This document shows, piece by piece, positions 54,563 to 62,203 of a stretch of 64,000 nucleotides of DNA. The position numbers were made by a program, and so were the translations under genes. The notes beneath the pieces were generated by a model. That model did not search any database. It saw only the letters and a program-made list of their open reading frames with translations, and had not been told where the DNA came from. The first letter of the stretch is position 1. Every line of letters starts with the position of its first letter. The DNA comes from Polaribacter atrinae (GTDB taxonomy: Bacteria > Bacteroidota > Bacteroidia > Flavobacteriales > Flavobacteriaceae), in NCBI RefSeq assembly GCF_038023995.1, contig NZ_CP150660.1:1548501-1612500 (forward strand), read 5' to 3'.

Positions 54563-55678
54563 CTACTCTTTTTTACCATCCATTACGCCTAATTTTTTAA
54601 TCCTATTTTTCCAAGATTTTTTGGCATGTGCTTGCAAGTCTGCTACAGAATCACTCTCATCCATAATTTCTAAGCCTAATAAAGTTTCTATTACATCTTC
54701 TTGAGAGACGAGTCCGCTTACAGAACCATACTCATCTACCACCAATGCAATGTGTTCTTTCTCTTTAATCAATTTCTCAAATAAATCAGGAATTGACAAA
54801 TCTCTGTCTGTGATTATAATATTTCGTTTAATAGAAGACAAGGTTTCATCTCCTTTACCATTAATAATAGCTTCAAATAAATTATCTTTTAGAAAATACC
54901 CTGTAATTTCATCTGGATTTTGAGCAAAAACAGGAATCCTAGAATAACGTAAACTTTTATGTTCCTTATAGAAAGTAGCTATCGTTTGGCTTTCATCTGC
55001 AATCTCTAATACAGATCTAGGTGTCATTACATCATTTACTTTAACCTCATTAAAGCCTAATAAATTTCTAATAACTTTACTTTCATTTTCATGAAAAACA
55101 CCATCTTTTTCAGCCATTTCTGTCATCACCAAAAACCCTTCTCTACTTAAAACACTTCCATGTCCTTTTCCTCCAATCAATTTTGTAGTAAGTTGTAGTA
55201 GCCATAAAAAACCTGTCCATTTCAATGGGAAAATCATCACATTTAAAGCCTTAGAAGTAAAATTAGCTAACTGTCTCCAATAAGTAGCTCCAATTGTTTT
55301 TGGAATAATTTCTGATGCCACTAAAATTAAAATGGTCATTATAGTAGATACAACTCCTACCATAACATCTTCTGTTAATTGAACTCCTAAAATTGTTTTA
55401 ACAGAATTTCCATACATTTCTGCATAAGCTACTTTTGCTTGCACACCAACTAAAATTGCTCCCACCGTATGTGCAATGGTGTTAATAGTTAGTATCGCTA
55501 TTAAAGGCTTGTCTACATCTTTTTTTAAAGTTTCTAATTCAATAGCAAATGCATGTCCTTCATTTTTTTTCAGGTTGATAAATGTTGGCGTAATACTTAA
55601 CAGTACCGCTTCTAAAATTGAACATAAGAATGAAAAGAAAATAGAAACCGTAGCAAAAATTATTAATAATGTCATCAA
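54563..55678 (-). CDS. CNNM/DUF21 membrane protein with CBS pair
   Basis: The 371-residue protein has an N-terminal DUF21 domain of four membrane segments (residues about 1-185), then two CBS domains with the typical VNDVMTPRSVLEIAD and HIALVVDEYGSVSGLVSQEDV blocks. The C-terminal CorC/HlyC domain present in many relatives is missing; the protein stops soon after the second CBS domain. Magnesium or cobalt efflux is the family suggestion, not demonstrated for this form. It converges with the VIT transporter gene. Confidence 0.87.
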   Translation of the reverse strand: MMTLLIIFATVSIFFSFLCSILEAVLLSITPTFINLKKNEGHAFAIELETLKKDVDKPLIAILTINTIAHTVGAILVGVQAKVAYAEMYGNSVKTILGVQLTEDVMVGVVSTIMTILILVASEIIPKTIGATYWRQLANFTSKALNVMIFPLKWTGFLWLLQLTTKLIGGKGHGSVLSREGFLVMTEMAEKDGVFHENESKVIRNLLGFNEVKVNDVMTPRSVLEIADESQTIATFYKEHKSLRYSRIPVFAQNPDEITGYFLKDNLFEAIINGKGDETLSSIKRNIIITDRDLSIPDLFEKLIKEKEHIALVVDEYGSVSGLVSQEDVIETLLGLEIMDESDSVADLQAHAKKSWKNRIKKLGVMDGKKE

Positions 55679-55709
55679 TAAATGTTTAGAATGTAAAAGT
55701 AAGGAAAAT

Positions 55710-55740
55710 AAAAAACCTCAAGAATTTCTTCTTAAGGTTT
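55710..55740 (-). terminator. Terminator of the DUF3078 operon
   Basis: On the minus strand, AAACCTTAAGAA pairs with TTCTTGAGGTTT (one mismatch) and is followed by a T run, 25 bases after the DUF3078 gene's stop. Confidence 0.65.
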
Positions 55741-55764
55741 AAATAAAATATTATTTGATACTAC

Positions 55765-56694
55765 TTAAAAAGCATAACTCAGACCAAGTAAATAATAAGA
55801 TTGTAATTTATTATCTACATCATCAAATCCTGCTGTTGGGTTAGGGTTACTTTCTCTAGTCTGCAAGTCATTTAAAGCTTCTTGTTTATTTTTACGTAAA
55901 CCTAATTCAAAACCAACTCCAATTCCTTTCCAGATTGTATACCCAAAAGAGTTTGTAAAAGTCCAGTTAGACAAATCTGATGTGTCATAGCTTTGAAACA
56001 TAGATAAATTAGACTTTACACTTAATTTACCATATTTTTGTGTGTAATCTGCTACAACTTTAGCACCTAAAAAAGATTCAAATACAGTGTCTCCACTACT
56101 AAAAACAAAATTGTAGTTTCCTGGATGTATAACAACCACTAAATTATTTGTAGGTGTCCAAGTAGCACCAATACCTAAATCTAGATATCCTGGATCATTA
56201 AAATTATCTATAATAGTTGTTCTATATTCGGCTAAACCAGAAAGCGCCCATTTTTTATTTAATCTCTTACCATATAAAGAGCTAATTGTAAATACATCTG
56301 TAGTAGCTTCAAAATCTTCATCTCCAGATACTCCTTCTTCATCTAGTTTTACCCAACCTAAATTAACTGCAGCAGAGTTTCTCCAGAAAAAATCTTCTTT
56401 AATTAAATTTGCAAAACCATTTACTGTAACACCTATATTACCAGCAGTTGCCGTAGGTGCAGATCTAGAATACCAATTATTAAAACCAGAAAAACTACCT
56501 CCAATTGTACCAAAAGCACCTTTTCTCCACCCTGGAAGTGCATCAATTTTTGCTTGTAAAGCTTTTACTTCTCCTTGTAGTTTAGCAATTTGTGCTTTTT
56601 TAGGAGCTTGTTCTTTTTTTAACTCTTCTGCTGTTTGTCCATTAATTGAAACGGCAGTTAATACCAATAAAAATAAGATTGATAGTTTCTTCAT
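55765..56694 (-). CDS. DUF3078 outer-membrane protein, copy 1
   Basis: The 309-residue product has a signal peptide (to about residue 20) and a short coiled-coil segment of heptads (AEELKKEQAPKKAQIAKLQ..., residues about 21-52). A beta-rich domain with GGSFSGFNNWYSRSA and a terminal aromatic residue (LLGLSYAF) follows. This fits DUF3078, an outer-membrane family of unknown function in Bacteroidota. It is paired with a second DUF3078 gene directly upstream. Confidence 0.75.
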   Translation of the reverse strand: MKKLSILFLLVLTAVSINGQTAEELKKEQAPKKAQIAKLQGEVKALQAKIDALPGWRKGAFGTIGGSFSGFNNWYSRSAPTATAGNIGVTVNGFANLIKEDFFWRNSAAVNLGWVKLDEEGVSGDEDFEATTDVFTISSLYGKRLNKKWALSGLAEYRTTIIDNFNDPGYLDLGIGATWTPTNNLVVVIHPGNYNFVFSSGDTVFESFLGAKVVADYTQKYGKLSVKSNLSMFQSYDTSDLSNWTFTNSFGYTIWKGIGVGFELGLRKNKQEALNDLQTRESNPNPTAGFDDVDNKLQSYYLLGLSYAF

Positions 56695-56760
56695 CCTTTT
56701 ATTTTTTTAAAATTTTAAGCGTGCAAAAATACACTTTTTCTTCTTTAGACAATAAAAAAA

Positions 56761-57624
56761 TTAATAAGTCACTTTTTGATGAAATTTATAATTTATTCCC
56801 ACACCAAATAATTGCCTAAATTGCACTTTACTAGAGGCATTATCATCCACAATAGTATGGAAAGTCATGTGCATTTTAATATTATTATTTACTTTAAAAC
56901 GAATATTTGTTTGGTTTTCTACATCTAAATTTTCAGGTTGATCTAAGTAATCCGAATAAAGAGCAACAATGTTTTCCATTTCGATGTTTTCCATGATACT
57001 AAACTTAAAATAACCAGAAAGATTAAAACCTAAACTAAAAGCAGAATTATCTCCTTCATCTACACCATACTTTCCAGAAAAGAAATCACTAACCATAGTT
57101 AACCTAGCAGTAGCTGGAGCTATATTTATATTTGAATTATCAGACTTTTTCCATAACATACCCGGGCCTAAACTTAAATAGGCTGGTGAAAAAAGATCTG
57201 AAACAGGCTCTGCAGGTTCTACTTTATAATTATAACCTCTTGAATATTGAGTTTTAAAGTTAACAAATTGTGAGAGGAACCAGTTCTTACCCGATTTAAT
57301 ACCCAACAAGGAATTTAATTCAAATCTATCATTTGTTTTTCGATACCCTTTGTCATTTAAATGACTTGACCCATATGCTGTTAAAATTCTGGTATCCCAG
57401 TTAACATTGCCTTTTTTATAATTGAAATCGTAGTTCACATTAATATCCCCTGCAATCGTATTGTCTCCACCAGATGACCAATTAGAAAAAGTTGATTGAT
57501 TGAAAATAAAACCAAACTTTCCGTTAATTTTCCATTTAGGAATAGGTAACGTATCTTTTTTCTTTTTTTGCGCAAAAAAAGAAGTGGAAAAAATAAGTAA
57601 TAAAAGAAATAATGCTCTTCTCAT
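56761..57624 (-). CDS. DUF3078 outer-membrane protein, copy 2
   Basis: The 287-residue product has a signal peptide (MRRALFLLLLIFSTSFFAQ) and the DUF3078 core motif FNQSTFSNWSSGGDNT. Strand-rich segments such as WDTRILTAYGSSHLNDKGYRK also fit. It lacks the coiled-coil segment of its neighbour. It lies downstream of the Fe-S assembly and DUF2480 genes on the same strand and may be co-transcribed with them. Confidence 0.8.
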   Translation of the reverse strand: MRRALFLLLLIFSTSFFAQKKKKDTLPIPKWKINGKFGFIFNQSTFSNWSSGGDNTIAGDINVNYDFNYKKGNVNWDTRILTAYGSSHLNDKGYRKTNDRFELNSLLGIKSGKNWFLSQFVNFKTQYSRGYNYKVEPAEPVSDLFSPAYLSLGPGMLWKKSDNSNINIAPATARLTMVSDFFSGKYGVDEGDNSAFSLGFNLSGYFKFSIMENIEMENIVALYSDYLDQPENLDVENQTNIRFKVNNNIKMHMTFHTIVDDNASSKVQFRQLFGVGINYKFHQKVTY

Positions 57625-57667
57625 TCTAAAAGTTATTTATAAAGATAATCGCCTAAATAAATTAGAG

Positions 57668-58177
57668 CTATCTTTTAGTTTTATATAAAGGTACTGTTGA
57701 GCAAGCCTCTCCAAACATAATAGATCTTGCTACAGGTTGTAATTTTTCTATTAAAAAAACATACGCAGAGTTAGGGATTGGCTTATCGGCACAACCTTTT
57801 ATAATAACTGGCGCATTTGTAAATTCTTTAAAATCTAAAAAGCCAATTAATTCTTGATAAAGAACTGTTTCTAGCAATTCTAAATCTCCAATAACCACTT
57901 TACTTGCAAACGGAATTAATTCTGATGCAACTAACATAAAAGCCCAAGAAGGTATTATGGCATCTACAGAACAGGAAATAGCCACAAAAGTTTTTTGATA
58001 CTGAGACCAATCATGGTTTTTTACAGATTCTCTAAAGTCTTTCTCTTTTAAAATCTGTTCTTGAAACAACCAATCTTTTACATCAAATAAAACACGCTTT
58101 CCTTCTGGATAGATTTCTTCTAAATCAAAGGTTTTAAGTTTACTATTTGTAACTCTATTTATAATTTCTTCTTGCAT
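57668..58177 (-). CDS. DUF2480 family protein
   Basis: The 169-residue cytoplasmic protein matches the Bacteroidota DUF2480 family by length and by the segments KTFDLEEIYPEGKRVLFDVKDWL, CSVDAIIPSWAFMLV and NAPVIIKGCADKPIPNSAY. It follows sufE and the sufT-like gene on the same strand, separated by a hairpin. This suggests a link with Fe-S cluster maturation, as an inference from position only. Confidence 0.85.
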   Translation of the reverse strand: MQEEIINRVTNSKLKTFDLEEIYPEGKRVLFDVKDWLFQEQILKEKDFRESVKNHDWSQYQKTFVAISCSVDAIIPSWAFMLVASELIPFASKVVIGDLELLETVLYQELIGFLDFKEFTNAPVIIKGCADKPIPNSAYVFLIEKLQPVARSIMFGEACSTVPLYKTKR

Positions 58178-58200
58178 ATATTAAGTTTCAAAAAATGTTT

Positions 58201-58235
58201 TCGAGTAATTTTGATTTTTAATCAAAATTACTCGA
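58201..58235. terminator. Perfect 16-bp stem hairpin between DUF2480 and the sufT-like gene
   Basis: TCGAGTAATTTTGATT and its exact inverse are separated by TTT. Read on the minus strand, the hairpin is followed after four bases by a T-rich tract. It could end or attenuate the sufE-sufT transcript before DUF2480. Confidence 0.6.
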
Positions 58236-58271
58236 ACTGACAGCTACTGTGTACTGCCTACTGAATACTTT

Positions 58272-58592
58272 TTATAGCATTCCTAATTCTAATTTTGCTT
58301 CTTCACTCATCATATCTTGCGTCCAAGTAGGATCGAAAGTAATTTCTACTTCACAGTTTTCAATTTCTTTTAAACTCTTTACTTTTTCCTCTACATCTGC
58401 AGGTAAACTTTCTGCAACTGGGCAATTTGGAGACGTTAAGGTCATTAATATTTTTGCATTATTATCTTCTGATACAAAAACATCATAAATTAAACCTAAT
58501 TCGTAAATATCTACAGGGATTTCTGGATCGTAAATTGTTTTTAAAACGTTTACAATTTTATCACCTATTACTTCTAATTCTTTATCTGTCAT
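58272..58592 (-). CDS. DUF59/MIP18-type Fe-S assembly protein (SufT-like)
   Basis: The 106-residue protein has the DUF59 signature DPEIPVDIYELGLIY (residues 22-36) and the conserved cysteine Cys57 in TSPNCPVAE. Proteins of this family help insert or mature iron-sulfur clusters. It begins ten bases after the sufE stop, forming an operon with it. The rest of the suf operon is not in this window. Confidence 0.88.
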   Translation of the reverse strand: MTDKELEVIGDKIVNVLKTIYDPEIPVDIYELGLIYDVFVSEDNNAKILMTLTSPNCPVAESLPADVEEKVKSLKEIENCEVEITFDPTWTQDMMSEEAKLELGML

Positions 58593-58602
58593 TCTTAAAT
58601 TC

Positions 58603-59028
58603 TTAATTTGCTAATTTAGTTTGTTGTGCAATTGCATACATTTTTATATACTTAATCATAGAAACTAAACCGTTTGCTCTAGTTGGTGATAAGTGCTCTT
58701 TTAGACCGATTTCATCAATAAAATCTGTAGTAGCACCTAAAATATCTACTGGTTTTTGATTTGAATAAACCCTCAATAATAATGCCACAATTCCTTTGGT
58801 TAAAATAGCATCACTATCTGCTGTAAACTTAATCGTATCATTCTCTAATTCTGAATATAACCACACTTTAGACTGACATCCTTTTATTAGATTTTCATCT
58901 AATTTATGTGTCTCATCAATAATAGGTAAAGACTTCCCGAGCTCTATAATGTACTCATAGCGTTCCATCCAATCATCAAACATTGAAAACTCATCTATAA
59001 TTTCTTCTTGTATTTCTTTGATAGTCAT
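58603..59028 (-). CDS. sufE: Cysteine desulfuration protein SufE
   Basis: The 141-residue SufE protein accepts persulfide sulfur from a SufS-type cysteine desulfurase. The acceptor cysteine is Cys51 in LIKGCQSKVWL, the same position as in E. coli SufE. IIDEFSMFDDWMERYEYIIELG is the conserved N-terminal helix. It is the first gene of the unit sufE, sufT-like, DUF2480. Confidence 0.93.
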   Translation of the reverse strand: MTIKEIQEEIIDEFSMFDDWMERYEYIIELGKSLPIIDETHKLDENLIKGCQSKVWLYSELENDTIKFTADSDAILTKGIVALLLRVYSNQKPVDILGATTDFIDEIGLKEHLSPTRANGLVSMIKYIKMYAIAQQTKLAN

Positions 59029-59038
59029 TTTTAAAACT

Positions 59039-59083
59039 TATTTTTGCACTTTTAAAAAAGCATTCATATTGAATGCAAAATTA
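59039..59083. promoter_or_regulatory. Face-to-face promoters with a central inverted repeat
   Basis: TATTTTTG (59039-59046, plus strand) would serve the PfkB kinase gene, and TAATTTTG (59076-59083, minus strand) would serve sufE. Between them, GCATTCA-TAT-TGAATGC at 59060-59076 is a perfect seven-base inverted repeat. Both transcription starts would fall in or next to it, so it could be an operator or result from overlap of the two promoters. Confidence 0.45.
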
Positions 59084-59100
59084 CGTATAAAATCTAAGAA

Positions 59101-60027
59101 ATGAGTAAATTATTAGCAGTTGGTACGGTAGCTTTTGATGCTATTGAAACTCCTTTTGGGAAAACCGACAAGATATTAGGTGGTTCTGGAACTTATGTAG
59201 GTTTGGCTGCAAGTCAATTTGGAGTAAAAACAGGCGTTGTTTCTGTTGTTGGTGGAGATTTCCCTGCCTCATATTTAGAAATGATGAACTCTAAAGGAAT
59301 TAATACTGATGGAATTGAAGTAGACAAAGAAGGTAAAACTTTTTTCTGGAGTGGTAAATATCATAATGATATGAACTCTAGAGATACTTTAATTACAGAG
59401 TTAAACGTATTAGAAACGTTTACACCTGTTGTACCAGAAAGTTTTAAAGATGCAGGCATTGTAATGTTAGGTAACTTACACCCGCTAACACAAGCATCTG
59501 TATTAGATCAAATGACAGAAAGACCAAAATTAGTAGTTTTAGATACTATGAATTTTTGGATGGACATTGCTTTAGATGATTTACATACTGTTTTAAAAAG
59601 AGTAGATGTAGTAACTATTAATGATGAAGAAGCACGTCAATTATCTGGAGAGTATTCTTTAGTTAATGCTGCTAAAAAGATTCATGAAATGGGACCAAAA
59701 TATGTGGTAATCAAAAAAGGAGAACATGGTGCTTTGTTATTTAATGAAGGAGATATGTTTTATGCTCCGGCATTACCTTTAGCAGAAGTTTTTGATCCTA
59801 CTGGAGCAGGAGATACATTTGCTGGTGGTTTTTGTGGTTATTTAGCAAAAACAGAAGACATTTCTTTTAACAACATGAAAAATGCAATTATATATGGTTC
59901 TAACCTAGCATCTTTCTGTGTAGAAAAATTTGGTACAGAGCGCATGCAAGACCTTACAGAAGAAGAAGTTAAAAAGCGATTACAAGCTTTTAAAGAATTA
60001 ACACAATTTGATATAAAAATATCTTAA
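59101..60027 (+). CDS. PfkB-family carbohydrate/nucleoside kinase
   Basis: The 308-residue kinase has the N-terminal GGSGTYVGLAASQFG motif and the C-terminal ATP/anion-hole motif DPTGAGDTFAGG (residues 232-243, catalytic Asp238). The ribokinase/adenosine kinase family covers many sugars and nucleosides, so the substrate is not set by these motifs. It is directly upstream of purF, which raises a nucleoside or ribose role, but a terminator lies between them. Confidence 0.88.
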   Translation: MSKLLAVGTVAFDAIETPFGKTDKILGGSGTYVGLAASQFGVKTGVVSVVGGDFPASYLEMMNSKGINTDGIEVDKEGKTFFWSGKYHNDMNSRDTLITELNVLETFTPVVPESFKDAGIVMLGNLHPLTQASVLDQMTERPKLVVLDTMNFWMDIALDDLHTVLKRVDVVTINDEEARQLSGEYSLVNAAKKIHEMGPKYVVIKKGEHGALLFNEGDMFYAPALPLAEVFDPTGAGDTFAGGFCGYLAKTEDISFNNMKNAIIYGSNLASFCVEKFGTERMQDLTEEEVKKRLQAFKELTQFDIKIS

Positions 60028-60031
60028 TTTT

Positions 60032-60064
60032 AATCCGCGGTTTTTTGCTGCGGATTTTTTTTTT
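60032..60064 (+). terminator. Terminator after the PfkB kinase gene
   Basis: AATCCGC pairs with GCGGATT around a loop of eleven bases and is followed by a run of about ten T residues. Confidence 0.85.
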
Positions 60065-60095
60065 CAACAACACAACAAAAAAACTATAAATACCA

Positions 60096-61994
60096 ATGAG
60101 TGATGCTATTAAACATGAATGTGGAATTGCACTTGTTAGATTAAAGAAACCGTTACAGTTTTATAAAGACAAATACGGTTCAGCATTTTACGGAATTAAT
60201 AAAATGTATTTATTAATGGAAAAACAGCACAATCGTGGACAAGATGGTGCAGGTTTTGCCAGCGTAAAATTTAATGTAGAACCAGGTACAAGATATATTA
60301 GTAGAGTTCGTTCTAACCAACCGCAACCAATACAAGATGTTTTTGCTCAAATTAACCAACGTTTAAATAGTGTTTTAGAACAAAACCCTGATAAAAAAGA
60401 CGACGTTGCTTGGCAAGAAGAAAATATGCCCTATGTTGGGAATCTATTTTTAGGACACGTTCGTTACGGTACTTTTGGTAAAAACAGTATAGAAAGTGTA
60501 CATCCGTTTTTACGCCAAAGTAACTGGAAACATAAAAACTTAATAGTTGCTGGTAACTTTAACATGACTAATTCTAATCAAATACTTGAAGAATTAATTG
60601 AGTTAGGGCAACATCCAAAAGAATTTACAGACACCGTAACTGTAATGGAAAAAATTGGTCATTTCTTAGAAGATGAAGTTGGCAAATTATACCAAGAAGC
60701 AAAGAAAAAAGGATTTAATAAAAGAGATGCCTCTCCTTATATAGAAGAAAATTTAAAACTAAAAAAAGTATTAAGAAGATCTTCTAGAAACTGGGATGGT
60801 GGTTACGCTATGGCAGGTTTAGTTGGTCATGGAGATGCTTTTGTATTAAGAGATCCAAACGGAATTAGACCTACTTATTTTTATGAAGATGATGAAGTTG
60901 TAGTTGTAGCTTCAGAAAGACCAGTTATTCAAACTGTTTTTAACGTAAAGATAGAAGACGTTCAAGAATTAGAAAGAGGGCACGCTTTAATTATTAAAAA
61001 AAGTGGTGTAACTTCTATTAAGAAAATTATGGAACCTAGAGAAAAATTATCTTGTTCTTTTGAACGTATTTATTTTTCTAGAGGAAGTGATGCTTCTATT
61101 TATAAAGAACGTAAAGACTTAGGAAAAATAGTATTTCCTAAAATTTTAGAATCTATTAATAGCGATATCTCTAACACCGTATTTTCTTTTATACCAAATA
61201 CAGCAGAAACTTCTTTCTACGGAATGGTAGAAGCTGCTGAAGATTTATTAAATCAACAAAAAACAGCAAAGATTTTAGCTGGTGGTACAAAATTATCTGC
61301 TCAAAAGGTTACAGAAATTTTATCTGAAAGACCTCGTTTTGAAAAAATAGCAATTAAAGATGCAAAATTAAGAACTTTTATTGCGGATGATAGCAGTAGA
61401 GATGATTTGGTAGAGCATGTTTATGATATTACGTATGGTGTTGTAAAACCTACAGATAATCTTGTTATTATTGATGACAGTATTGTAAGAGGTACTACAT
61501 TAAAGAAAAGTATTATTAGAATTTTAGATCGATTAAAACCTAAAAAGATAGTAGTAGTTTCTTCTGCTCCACAAATCCGTTACCCTGATTGTTACGGAAT
61601 TGACATGGCTAGAATTGATGATTTTATTGCTTTTAAAGCTGCTTTAGAATTATTAAAAGACACCAATCAATATCATATTGTAGATGATGTTTATAAAAAA
61701 TGTAAAGAGCAACAAGGTAAAGTAGATACTGAAATTGTAAACCACGTAAAAGACATTTATAGTCCTTTTAAAGCTGAGGAGATTTCTGCTAAAATTGCAG
61801 AAATGTTAAAAACAGCAGATATTAAAGCAGAAGTAGAAGTAATTTATCAATCTATAGAAGGTCTGCATGAAGCATGTCCAGATAATCTTGGAGACTGGTA
61901 CTTTACAGGAAACTACCCTACTCCTGGAGGACGTAGAGTTGTAAACCAAGCTTTTATTAATTTCTACGAAGGAAACGACAAAAGAGCATATTAA
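60096..61994 (+). CDS. purF: Amidophosphoribosyltransferase
   Basis: The 632-residue enzyme makes phosphoribosylamine from PRPP and glutamine, the first step of purine synthesis. The glutaminase nucleophile is Cys9 (KHECGIAL), exposed after removal of a short propeptide. HNRGQDGAGFA and GHVRYGTFGKNS follow. The PRPP loop is VIIDDSIVRGTT (residues about 457-468). The protein is more than 100 residues longer than E. coli PurF; extra sequence lies at residues about 70-112, at about 195-225 and at the C-terminus. Both catalytic sites look intact. Confidence 0.95.
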   Translation: MSDAIKHECGIALVRLKKPLQFYKDKYGSAFYGINKMYLLMEKQHNRGQDGAGFASVKFNVEPGTRYISRVRSNQPQPIQDVFAQINQRLNSVLEQNPDKKDDVAWQEENMPYVGNLFLGHVRYGTFGKNSIESVHPFLRQSNWKHKNLIVAGNFNMTNSNQILEELIELGQHPKEFTDTVTVMEKIGHFLEDEVGKLYQEAKKKGFNKRDASPYIEENLKLKKVLRRSSRNWDGGYAMAGLVGHGDAFVLRDPNGIRPTYFYEDDEVVVVASERPVIQTVFNVKIEDVQELERGHALIIKKSGVTSIKKIMEPREKLSCSFERIYFSRGSDASIYKERKDLGKIVFPKILESINSDISNTVFSFIPNTAETSFYGMVEAAEDLLNQQKTAKILAGGTKLSAQKVTEILSERPRFEKIAIKDAKLRTFIADDSSRDDLVEHVYDITYGVVKPTDNLVIIDDSIVRGTTLKKSIIRILDRLKPKKIVVVSSAPQIRYPDCYGIDMARIDDFIAFKAALELLKDTNQYHIVDDVYKKCKEQQGKVDTEIVNHVKDIYSPFKAEEISAKIAEMLKTADIKAEVEVIYQSIEGLHEACPDNLGDWYFTGNYPTPGGRRVVNQAFINFYEGNDKRAY

Positions 61995-62055
61995 ATTTTG
62001 TGATAAGTTGGTTGTAGATAATACAAGGACTTAAATAAAGTTCAATTCTTATAAT

Positions 62056-62111
62056 AATCTGAAATAAATTCAGATTTTCAAAAAGCATCCTATACTTTAG
62101 GATGCTTTTTT
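62056..62111 (+). terminator. Tandem hairpins after purF
   Basis: AATCTGAA/TTCAGATT (62056-62076) is followed by AAAAAGCATCCTA/TAGGATGCTTTTT (62080-62110) with a T run. The second is a clear Rho-independent terminator. Confidence 0.88.
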
Positions 62112-62203
62112 GTTACTACAATTTCACTTCCTTTAACATATCTTTAAGATTCCATCAAATAAGGTTTTACTAAATTGTCTCGTAATTCAAACAATATTTA
62201 ATT

